DNA of 64,000 nt from Liolophura sinensis. Its lineage: Eukaryota; Mollusca; Polyplacophora; Chitonida; Chitonidae. The stretch is taken from contig NC_088297.1 of the NCBI RefSeq assembly GCF_032854445.1, positions 4,465,991 to 4,529,990 of the forward strand. The letters are read 5' to 3'. The notes under the pieces were generated by a model. It was not told where the DNA came from. It searched no databases and was given only the letters and a program-made list of their open reading frames with translations. Both the position numbers and the translations under genes were made by a program. Shown here in pieces: positions 39,801-51,800 of the stretch (position 1 is the stretch's first letter; every line of letters starts with the position of its first letter).

Positions 39801-42800
39801 CTGCAATTTCCCACCAGCATCACAGTCGGTGTCTAAAGACGTGAGACTACAGCTACATGATGAAAACAAACCAAACCAACTCAATACCACTACACCTTGG
39901 CAAGGGCTATCCAAGAGCTTAACATTCCCTGGAAGACTGATGGGAATTGGAGAGAAAACCAGATACTTTTCAACTCAGGTCTTGAACCCTTTGTCTGGTT
40001 ACTTGGGCTCAGTGAAACCTGCGGAGGATTTCATACCATTAACAACAGTCAAAGGAAGGATCATTAAGCGAGGTAGTGAATCGAAATCCTACAACCCTCA
40101 GCGATCAGTGGCTACTAAAGCTGGGCTTGGTCAGCTTCAGCCTTTACATAAAGCAGATCACTTAGCATTGTCTTTGAAGTGTGTCTCTATGAAAGCAGTG
40201 GAGACAAAGCCACTACATCGTATACCATAAGCTTTGAGTTGTGAATTGATTTGCCGTTCGGGTTTAGGGAGAGATTTTCGGTTATGTTGTTTTGGTTACA
40301 TTATTAATATATAAGATGAACCTATGTCATAGTTTTAGATCAAATGTTTAATCTGCAAGATTGGAAGAATTGGGGTAATTTGTGCAATTGGAGCTTTAAG
40401 GCATTTCAAGGCTTTTTTTTTTTTTTTTAAATAGCTATTTGAACATGCCATTGAGTAGGTGCTTGGTGTTGTGTATTAAACAGGTCAGATCTATCTGGTT
40501 TCATGAATGAATTGCAGTTTGGTAGAAAGTTCCTTTTTCTGGTAACCTGTTACAGTACTTTGAATTATGTCTAATTGTATAAAGTGTGAAAATTGTGTAG
40601 TGTGAATATAATTAACTGAGAAGTTCATGAAGATTGCTGCTTTTGTCTCCAGTTCTTCTTTGTGGCAGACATTGTCTGATTTGGTCAATCATTTAACACT
40701 GAATACTTCAATTAAAATTATCATTATGTGTGTCAAGAAGATGTTGATGTTTGGTTTATGTACAGGTTTGCTCCATAATTATGCCACATGTACATGTAAA
40801 ATGGTACCCTCAACGTTTTTTTTACATATGAAAGAGCAAATTTCATTGCAATGTGTGCATATTTTTAATATGATTTTGGAGAGAAAACTTCATTAGTTGG
40901 ATTGGTCAGTTTAACAAATAGTATAATATTATCAGTCAACACAGAATAATGCCTGCAGAATACGCTTGAATAAACAGCTTGCCAGCATGCAGAAAGATTG
41001 AAGCATTATAGTGATGCAAGATTGAACAGTTCCATCACATGTGCAAGTTTGATGTGGCATGGATTTCAGGATTAAGTAAGCAGAAATGTTGTTTGATTTA
41101 TTTATTTATTTGATTGGTGTTTGACGCTGTACTCAAGAATATTTCACGTATATGACGGCGACCAGCATTATGGTGGGAGGAAACCAAGCAGTCACTGGGG
41201 GAAGCCCACGACCATCAGCAGGATGCTGGAAGACCTTCCACTTATGGCCGGAGAGGAAGCCAGCATGAGCTGGACTTGAACTCACAGCGACTGCATTGGT
41301 GAGAGGCTTCTGGGTCAATACACTGCGGAAATGTTGTTTGAGACTAATGGATTAGATCTTTGCGGAAGTTGGTATTGGAACTGCTTTTTGTGAGGAGACT
41401 TTGGAATTGATTTGTGTGATTGAGTTAGCTGATATTTAGAGAATCTTGGTTTGGGACCAGCTGATATTTGTAAGCCTGTAAACTGGACTATTGGAACTGG
41501 ACGATGGTTGGAAAACCCGTTGTGGGAACAGTAGTGGATATTCTGGCAAATCCATGAGAAGAATTGCTTTGAACCTTGAGTTGGAACTAAATGTTTGGTG
41601 GATCTTCTGTGATGGGAACTATATAGTAGATGTTTTGGAGTGTGATCATGTGGAAAATTGCTTTGTACAGAAATTGGAAGTGAATGTTGATTGGGACTTC
41701 TATGATGGAAACTATATGTGAGGACTGTGAGAATTCGGAAAATTGCTTTAACCTGAAATTAAAATTGGATTTTGGTTGAAGCTTTTGTGATAAGAACTAC
41801 AGCCATGTGGATGTTTTTGAGACTGTTATATGGAGGTAGATGAAATTGGAGCTACTGTTTGCTCGACAGACAAGCATGGAACAGGGGAAACAAGGTGTTA
41901 TGAGACATTCAGGTTGATATTTGGAGTGACTACCGAATTATCGTGTTTGGATATCCTGGAATTTCACAGATCCAATGTTTTACAAGACCTTGGCTGAAGT
42001 TTGTGGAGAACCTAGAATTGCCAAAAAAGCCTGATAGAATGAAAACTGGATGTGAGCAAAAATGATGTATACATTTGGAGATCATGGTTTCTTTATTGAC
42101 ATCGTCTTGTGTTACGGACATGATGGAATGGCTGAAAGTGCAAAAGAACATACACTGTCCTTAAAACCGTGGATAGACTTTGATGACAGGGATACGGATA
42201 CCTTTCTGTACAGTGAAGACGAGAACTGGTATGGAGAATGATGTTGTTGTAGTTGCTGTGGACCTGCTGTGAGATAAGATTATACCTGTAATATTCTAAT
42301 TTTTGTAATCCAGTGTTCATGCGATGTCTGACGTTAATTTTGCCGCTGATTTATCTGAGAAATGACACCTCGCCTCGATGTTCTGTTTGGTTCATGGAAT
42401 TATTTTATTCAGTTGTTTGATGGGTGTTCAATGCTGTACACAAGAATATTATCAGTTACATGTTTATGGATGGATCTAAATGAGAAAACTTGTTACACCT
42501 ACATTTTGTAGCCTTGTAAAGGACCAACCTCCTCTGGCTGAAATTACCTCTTTGACTTTTCTGTCCATTTAATGAAACCATGCAGCAGTATATTTCATTA
42601 ATGTTTGATGTAAATACATGTATGTGATTAGCATCAGAAAGCATGTGAAGAAAACCATTTGAGGCTTCATACACGCCCCAACTAAGATATCTACTTAATT
42701 AAAAATAATATGGGAGTAATCAAACTTAAACAGCGTAACATAATGCATAATGGCTCACATTTAATAAACAATTAGTGATAAGAAAAACTAAAGTAACTGT

Positions 42801-45800
42801 ATCAGCCAAACTGAATCAGAACATTGAGGTGATTGTTTCAGGTGTCTTGGATTAATATTGGCTTGATTTCTTTATGTTTATGATTTTGATAATATTGTTT
42901 ATGATTTATGTTAATTTGTTAACAGGGTTTGATCAAATGCTGTGGGTTGACTCTTGTGAGAATAAACTATAATCTCTGCACTTCTAAACTCTGTGTTGTT
43001 TCTATTCTGCTTTGTGTTTATATAAACAATATTTATATAAACAAATATGTGTAAATATCTTAGGTGCATTGACTTTTTATGTTATGAATCCGTTAATCTT
43101 GCATTAGAGTGTATAAACTGTCGTTGGTAAATCTGGTGATTTTCACCTGTAAATATGAGTGGTAAATGAGTCTTTTTTTCAATATCGGAAGAAGGTGTAA
43201 AAATACAAACACAAGTGAAAAATCATCACATCTGGAAAGGAATGTAGACTTTCCTAGCTATTGTTCCTGTGAAAAACATATTTACTTTTAAAAAAACCTT
43301 GAGAAAGAGGACTATCAGCAAAATAAAATTGATATTGCCTAAAGAAAAAAACATAAGACAATGGGTTAAAGTATATCTGTATTGACAATATCTATGCACG
43401 TAAAGATAAGTTAAACATGTTCATATTCCAGAGATTTTAAAGTTATTGGAGCATTCCAAGCAAAACTGGTGCAACATTAGCTGTTGTACTTATATATGTA
43501 ACTGAAAATCAGGGCAATCTAAGAGACCAAAATTAATGTAGTGTTAGCAAGTTGTTACAAGAAGGTTGGCCAGAATAGGAAGGGTCAAAGTGCAAATGTT
43601 CTCTACATGTCAGAAGATCTTTTGCTGAATTAATACATGAGCTTCTACTAAAACGTGACTGATGATGAATTAAACGGCTAATTATTCTTTAGCCGCGCAT
43701 GTAACAATATCATTTTGCTATTAATCACAGATTGCTAACTTTGTACTGCATGTGTGTGTACACTGTATATATATATATATTTTATTGAGGATGATATGCG
43801 AAGGCTGTGGTGCTGAAAACTAATTAAAACTAATACACTCCATGTATAATTGTACTTAGCTAATTGCTTTATTCCTCAGTCTATTAATCCTGCCTCTGTC
43901 TTCATTGGACACTGGATTATGATGGATAAATCTGTAAGAAAAATGTAAAAAAAGAAAGAAATATGATTTATGTGGTAATTGATTCGTATGCTATGTCAGT
44001 TAAAGTTTGTATTTGCACTTGTTTTCTAGTTTTTTCTGCTGAAGCTTCAAATTTATGCTGGAAATTGCCTGGAAATCTGACATGTCTGTGAACAATATGT
44101 ACACAATTTTAATCATTTCTGTACTTGATCTGAAATTTCTTCCATGACTCAGTTATTCAGTTTGCCCAATTCTGAGAGTTTTATTAGCCTCAGAAATTTG
44201 TTTTTAGAGGTTTTTTAGAGGTGTTTTTTGCAAGTCTGGATGTTATCGTACTGGACCATACTGGCACCAATTGCAGTATTCTATGATCTTTATTTGCTCC
44301 TTAAAATGCATTTTTTTCAGGTGAATTTTGAGGGCAAATAAATCTGTGTTTACATTCATATGATTATGTATAACCAGATGTGTGGAATCTGTTAACAGAG
44401 CGGATCAAACATACTGAAGATGGACAGAATGAAGACCAAGGAGCCACTGTATATTAGTAAATACGAGGGAAGACATAACAACGGCATCCCCTGTTTCTCT
44501 GAGGAGCGCAGCATGGAGAGAGCAGCCAAGGTGGGTACTGAAGAAACAACTACCCTAATCCGTCGCCCTTTTCTCGCATATGAATGAGCAACTTCCAGTG
44601 CATTTTATGCACGTTTTTCATTTGATTCTGGAAACAAACAACATTGATTGGGTTGGCGAGTGTCAGGGCTTCACAAAAAGTATGGTTTTATCAGTCTACA
44701 CAGAGTAATGCTCTTGGAATATGCTTAAACATGTGAAAAGGTTGAAGAATACGTTTACCTAAGTCAATACCTGGGGACTCTCGTAGAGGAGTCCTCTGGA
44801 TGTTGTATTCCGACCATCTGGCTTCAACCTCAACATGGAAGGGCAGTTTTTAAATTCCCTCATTCTTACTGCTTATGGAGCCATTGTGACCATATGCGGT
44901 GAAAATTCGTCTGTAATTTGGCAACGGTCTGTGGTTTATTCCAGGCATGCTACAGTCCTGTCCACCCATAAAACTGACCTCTGTCGTATGACTGAACATT
45001 TCTTGAGTATGGCATTAAAAGCAAACATCAAACAAGTAAAACATTTTTTACATATTACTGCATAAAACCTTAAGGGCAAAAAAAAAAAACAATAAAACAT
45101 TAAACTAAATTTATCAATTGAAAGACCACTAAACACTGTCCAGGAAAATAGTTTGATTTATTTTTTTAGAATTTTTATAACGGTCTAAAATGCATTTAAA
45201 ACATAGGATTCTATGGTGGTCTGTTGGGACCCAGAGGGTGTCAGTGACGTCACATCCAGATTCTATGGTGGTCTGTTGGGACCCAGAGGGTGTCAGTGAC
45301 GTCACATCCAGATTCTATGGTGGTCTGTTGGGACCCAGAGGGTGTCAGTGACGTCACAGCAATAGTTCTGGCTTGAAATAGTTTGTGACAAGGTCCATTT
45401 GTTAGATTTGTTTATGACTCTAAATGAAGATTAATTTTGAATGATGAAATGTAGTAATCTTTGTGTGTCAAGTGGCAAAAAGCTTGAGTGACATCACTAG
45501 TCCAAAAAAGGTCGGAAAAGGCAACATTAGAATCCAATGTTTAAAATGCATTTTATTAGGTTGAAAAATATTCTAAAAACATAAATCAAACTATTTTCCA
45601 AGACAATATTTAATGGTCTTTCATCTGACATGTACTTCATGCTAGTGCAACAAGGCAACATTAGAATCCAATGTTTCAAATGCATTTTATTAGGCTGAAA
45701 AATATTCTGAAAACATAAATCAAACTATTTTCCAAGACAATATTTAATGGTCTTTCATCTGACATGTACTTCATGCTAGTGCAACAAGGCAACATTAGAA

Positions 45801-48800
45801 TCCAATGTTTGAAATGCATTTCATTAGGCTGAAAAATATTCTGAAAACATAAATCAAACTATTTTCCCAGGCAGTATTTAATGGTCTTTCATCTGACATG
45901 TACTTCATGCTAGTGCAACAAGGCAACATTAGAATCCAATGTTTGAAATGCATTTCATTAGGCTGAAAAATATTCTGAAAACATAAATCAAACTATTTTC
46001 CCAGGCAGTATTTAATGGTCTTTCATCTGACATGTACTTCATGCTAGTGCAACAAGGCAACATTAGAATCCAATGTTTAAAATGCATTTCATTAGGCTGA
46101 AAAATATTCTGAAAATATAAATCAAACTATTTTCCCAGACAATATTTAATGGTCTTTCATCTGACATGTACTTCATGCTAGTGCAACAAGGCAACATTAG
46201 AATCCAATGTTTAAAATGCATTTCATTAGGCTGAAAAATATTCTGAAAATATAAATCAAACTATTTTCTCAGGCAGTATTTAATGGTCTTTCATCTGACA
46301 TGTACTTCATGCTAGTGCAACAAGGCAACATTAGAATCCAGTGTTTAAAATGCATTTCATTAGGCTGAAAAATATTCTGAAAACATAAATCAAACTATTT
46401 TCCCAGACAATATTTAATGGTCTTTCATCTGACACGTACTTCATGCTAGTGCAACAAGGCAACATTAGAATCCAATGTTTAAAATGCATTTCATTAGGCT
46501 GAAAAATATTCTGAAAATATAAATCAAACTATTTTCCCAGACAATATTTAATGGTCTTTCATTTGACATGTACTTCATGCTAGTGCAACAAGGCAACATT
46601 AGAATCCAATGTTTGAAATGCATTTCATTAGGCTGAAAAATATTCTGAAAACATAAATCAAACTATTTTCCAAGACAATATTTAATGGTCTTTCATCTGA
46701 CATGTACTTCATGCTAGTGCAACAAGGCAACATTAGAATCCAATGTTTGAAATGCATTTCATTAGGCTGAAAAATATTCTGAAAATATAAATCAAACTAT
46801 TTTCCCAGACAATATTTAATGGTCTTTCATCTGAAATGTACTTCATGCTAGAGCGTTCTTTGCCTTTAATATAATAAAGAGATATATGTAGATAAAAAAA
46901 AAAAATTCTTCTTCTTGATAACTTTATTACCGTTTGATTAAATTTGTGACGTAAATGTCTTGGAGTCTCAGGTCGACAAGTACTAGGAAAGCAGCATGAT
47001 ATAGTACACACCCATAAATATGGTTAATCGTTTCTTATGTTTCTTACAGAGAATGGCTGACGTAAGAAAACGGAAGGATGAGGTTGACAGGGAAGCTTCC
47101 TACTTTGTAAGTGGAGCAATCTAACAGTTCTTATGTAAAATAGATGGAGAAGTGTCAGATTTCATATTTATTACTCTGGCATGTGTGGGTGAAAAGCAGA
47201 ACACGTTTTGCATGAAATATTATGGTCACAGATGAAGAAATAAGTCTTTACTTAAATATGTATACAGTAAGTATATGGTCTTATCCCTTGTACCAATACC
47301 ATTTTGTCTATGTACATTTATGTATCATAACCATTGTATTCATTTTGGCACCCATGCAGCCGCTGTGAGTTCAAGTCCAGATTTGGCCGGCAGGAATATT
47401 TTTTTTTTTTTTTTCGATATCTTTAAATTTGCTCCCCCTGTTCATGGGGCCTTGGAAAGATTAATGAATAGATGACGCTCGAGTGGCTTTGGGTGAAGTC
47501 TATAAACTCTAGTTGAAGAGCACTTGTCTTCCACCGTTGTGTTGGGTCACATGTTTGGGTCTCCGAGGGGAAAGTTTGTTAGTGTATCTCAGGGACTCTG
47601 CTTTTAAATCTCAGTAATTCAATATAAATAATATATAATGTAATAATAATATAATAAATATTATATTAATATAATAAATATAATAATATAATAAATAAAA
47701 GTATTTATTGAACTGCTACCTTGGTGTATTAACGTGAAAAAATTCTTGAGTATGGTTTTACAGAACAACAATGTAAGGTGTAACATCAACGTGGAGTGCC
47801 CGTTTATGGTTCAAGGGTGCTATACACATGTCTGACGTTTAGACTCACTATAGTGAGTATTGTATTATGTCGTTTATCCTAGTTGTCCCAGGGCCCTCCG
47901 TACCAGAACTTCATGGCCTTGGTGAGATCTGGAGACTTACAGCGTGCTGTTACTCAGGATGACATCCGTCAGCGCTTGCAGGTGGCGCTGCACGAAGGAA
48001 CCCCAAACGTGGCGCGGACTTTGGTTGGCTTGGATGGACGGCCTACCTTCACAAATCCAGGTTTGTCCAACCTCCATCAGATGTTCCAAAAAAAAAAAAT
48101 AATACAAATATACATTTACATAATAACTGCACAAAGTTTACCATATTTTTTGTTTTTAACCAACATTTGGGTGACCCATTTTTGTACATGCATATATTGT
48201 TGCAGCAGTGTAAAACCTTGGTGTTGAGGTAGTAATGAGGTATTAACAGCTACCCTATTTCATCAGCCTTTTCACATATGAAAGAGCAACTTTCAGACGC
48301 ATTTATGCACATGTATGGGTCCAGACAGAACAACACTGGTTGGGTTGGCCAATTTCAGGGCTTCATAAAAAGAGTCGTCAAGAAAAATACACTCAGGATG
48401 TGCTGAAATAAACACCTTGCAAACATGCAAAAAGATTGAAAAATTACGAAAGGCCAAGTATTTATTTATTTATTTATTTGATTGGTGTTTTTTGCTGTAC
48501 TCAAGAATATTTCACTTATACGACGGCAGCCAGCATTATGGTGGGAGGAAACTGGGTAGAACCCGGGGGAAACCTACGACCATCCACAGGTTGCTGGCAG
48601 ACCTTCCCACTTACGGCTGGAGAGGATGGCCAAGTATTGATTGGCTCAGTCTTAGTATGTACATGTAAACAGGGACTGGATATTATGTCATGTCTGAGTA
48701 TCTTCAAGATAGCATTTCAGTGAGGCAGCACTGTTAAATACGTTAACATTAGTAACAAATTGTTACAAGGAGACACTGTGTATGGTGATTTTGATCCAAA

Positions 48801-51800
48801 TGATGTTTACAGTGATGCCAAACTCCAAGCAAACAAATAATTATACATTTCTGGTATCTGTGGTATCTGACTGCCTTGTTTTAACTAGTGGTTACGTATC
48901 TACTGTTGTCATGCCAGCTTCAGAGTGTCATGAAGTAACGTCAGATTGTATACCCTGCGGCTCCAATTTTTTTTCTTGGCACCAACGTGACCAATCATAT
49001 TCATGAGAATGGAACTGATTTCTGTATTGAATGCATCGAGTTACATACAATGTGCGTGTAGACATGGTGATTTTCATTGGATATGGGGGCCTCCGTGGCT
49101 CAGTTGGTTAGCGCGCTAGCGCAGCATAATTACCCAGGAGTCTCTCACCAATGCGGTCGCTGTGAGTTCAAGTCCAGCTCATGCTGGCTTCCTCTCCGGC
49201 CGAATGTGAGAAGGTCTGTCAGCAACCTGCACATGGTCGTGGGTTTCCCCTGGGCTCTGCCCGGTTTCCTCCCACCATAATGCTGGCTGCTGTCATATAA
49301 GTGAAATATTCTTGAGTATTGCGTAAAACAACAATCAAAAAAAAAATCATTGGATGTGTAAAAAAAAATTGGTAATGGAAGCGTGTAAGAAAATTAAGTA
49401 CATGATCTAATACTCTGATTCCTCAACCTTTTGCATATGAATGTTAGTGAATGTTTTTAATTTGATTTTGGAAAACAAAACTACATTGATTGTAATGACC
49501 AATTTCAGGACTTTACAAAAAATACAATTTTAGCAGCTAGTTGATAGAATAATGCTCTCATATTATGCTTGAATATCCTTCCAAACAAGTGAAAAGGTTG
49601 AAGAAGGTCAAAGAAAGATTCACAGTTTATACTGTAGATTGTATTTGTCTCTGCATGAAGGGGATCGTGCAACGACTCGTTGACCCATATCACTAAAATG
49701 GGTCGAGCGGTGCAGCTTACTTGCCTTCAGTAAGTCATCCCATTGAAGCAACAGGCCTCGGACCCCCATTAATTTTCCATAAGCGACAATGTTAACGTCT
49801 AGCGCTGTAGCTCAGTCCCAAACATTCCGTGGCCAATAAGCTTTAGTGCATACCTGGCCCAGCCTGTGAGAAAGAAGCCATAAAAATCTTGACATAGGTT
49901 GACCGTCAAAATCTGGACCTTTCCATGCCGGCAGCTGGGAGGCGTGCCTAGCAACGCCAAGGGGACGTCACTCGCAGCCTCATCACTACCTCACACCTTG
50001 TGTCCTCTCACCCAGAATTTCAAACTTTCATCAATAAAGCTCATACCTCCTCAAAGTTTAGACAGTTTCCAGCATTTTAATACCAAGCATGCACCTGTGC
50101 ACCAAAAATGGATGCCTGGGAGCAAAAAAAGACTTTATACCCTAAAATTCACAGAACTACAATCGTCCCTACCGAAAAACGGAAGTTGTAATGGGGGTCT
50201 GTGTCCAACACCAGATAGAAGAGTGATGGAAATCTATCCTGCAACAAGGAGGCACATTACATGCACTCTAAGAATTCCTTTGTTGTCATATGACTGAAAA
50301 CAGTATGACGTTAAACCCCAAGCACTCACTCACTATTTGTCTCTGGGGCTTATTTGTCTCGTGGAATGTACTGTTCTTTCCACAGCTGATTTAACCCTTG
50401 ACCAGTGAGGTTGCTGTTTCAAATCCAGCTCTTTCTGGTTTTGCCGCAGCTTTAGATCAGCAGGTTTGTCTGTTACCTGATGAATAGAGGAAAATTAATA
50501 CTCAAGGCCCCTGTGGTCTTCACCCACGTCCTTGACCCCATCCTACATATAGTGAAAGCCCCCCTGAGTAAGGCAATAACCAAGTCAAATGCAAAAATAT
50601 ATAAACAAATAATTTTTTATATCTATCCTTTCAATTTGCAGATGAGATGATTCAAATAGCTAACATCCAACCATTCAACCTCATTCCGGCTTCCAAACCA
50701 ATACCAATTCAGCATTACAACAGGTAAGGAGATTCGTGCCATCTGACATGAAGACCATATAAAATTACAGGTACATCATTGACATTGTAATCAAGTAAGC
50801 GATTGTGTAATTGAAAAAGTCGTCCTCAGAAATTAAGATTATGGTATAAAGTTCAGTCAGATACAAGGTGTCATAATTATATTACGAAATATAATATATT
50901 AATTATATTTGTTCTTTTATGGCCTGAAGTTTGGTTTACAAAAGAAAAACTGGCCTCTGTGGCCCGGTGGCTAGCATGCTAGTGCAGCACAATGACCCCA
51001 TCTCACCAACATGGTGGCTGTGAGTTCAAGTCCAGCTGATACTGGCTTCCTTTCTGGTTATACGTTGGAATGTCTGCCTAGTAACCTGTGGATGGATATG
51101 GGTTACCCTGGGCTCTATGTGGTTTCCTTTCACAAAAATCATGATAATGTTGGCTGTTGTTGTAGAAGTGAATATCGTAGAAGTAAAATATTCTTACATA
51201 CACATGGTCTGCCAACAACCTGCGGATGGTTGTGGGTTTTCCCCCAGGCTCTGCCAGGTTTCCTCCCACCATTATGCTGGCTGCCATCGTATAAGTGAAA
51301 TATGCTTGAGTATGGTGTAAAACACCAATCAAATAAATCTTACGTACACATAAAACACCAATCAAATAAATAAATCAATCAATCAATCAAAACATAAAAG
51401 TTGATCCACTCAGCTTCAGACCACATTAAACTGATCATTTTGATCGTGATATACAAGTATTTGTTTTATATCTACATGTACATACGGGACCTCCGTGGAT
51501 CAGTTGGTTAGCATGCTAGCGCAGCGTAATGACCCAGAAGCCTCTCACCAATGCAGTCGCTGTGAGTTCAAGTCCAGCTCATGCTGGCTTCCTCTCCGGC
51601 CGTACACGGGAAGGTGTGTCAGCAACCTGTTGTTGGTTTCCCTCTGGGCTCTGTCTGCTTTCCTCCCGCCATACTGCTGGTCATCGTCGTATAAGTGAAA
51701 TATTGTTGAGTACGGCGTAAAACACTAATCAAATAAATAAATAAATAACTTTTAGGGTTTTGTATTAGTGATCAAACAAATAAATAAATAAAATACATGT

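Larger units (their letters stand above)
45065..46875. mobile_element. MITE-1 copy B: long-TIR element with two internal amplifications
   Basis: The left arm AAAGACCACTAAACACTGTC-CAGGAAAATAGTTTGATTTA is inverted in the right arm AAATCAAACTATTTTCC-AAGACAATATTTAATGGTCTTT. Between them lie three 52-bp repeats (45208-45358) and ten tandem copies of the right arm itself (45518-46850). Same element as 21598-23125. Confidence 0.75.

Noticed and set aside
49086-49170. tRNA gene from the GGCTCAGTTGGTTAGCGCGC head
   Set aside because: The same head occurs in several full-length family A copies, always followed by the SINE body; the anticodon arm is not canonical.
49898-50297. Additional exon of the host gene between 48060 and 50642
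   Set aside because: Entry from the phase-1 donor at 48060 meets TGA, and the segment sits inside a split SINE with inverted ends.
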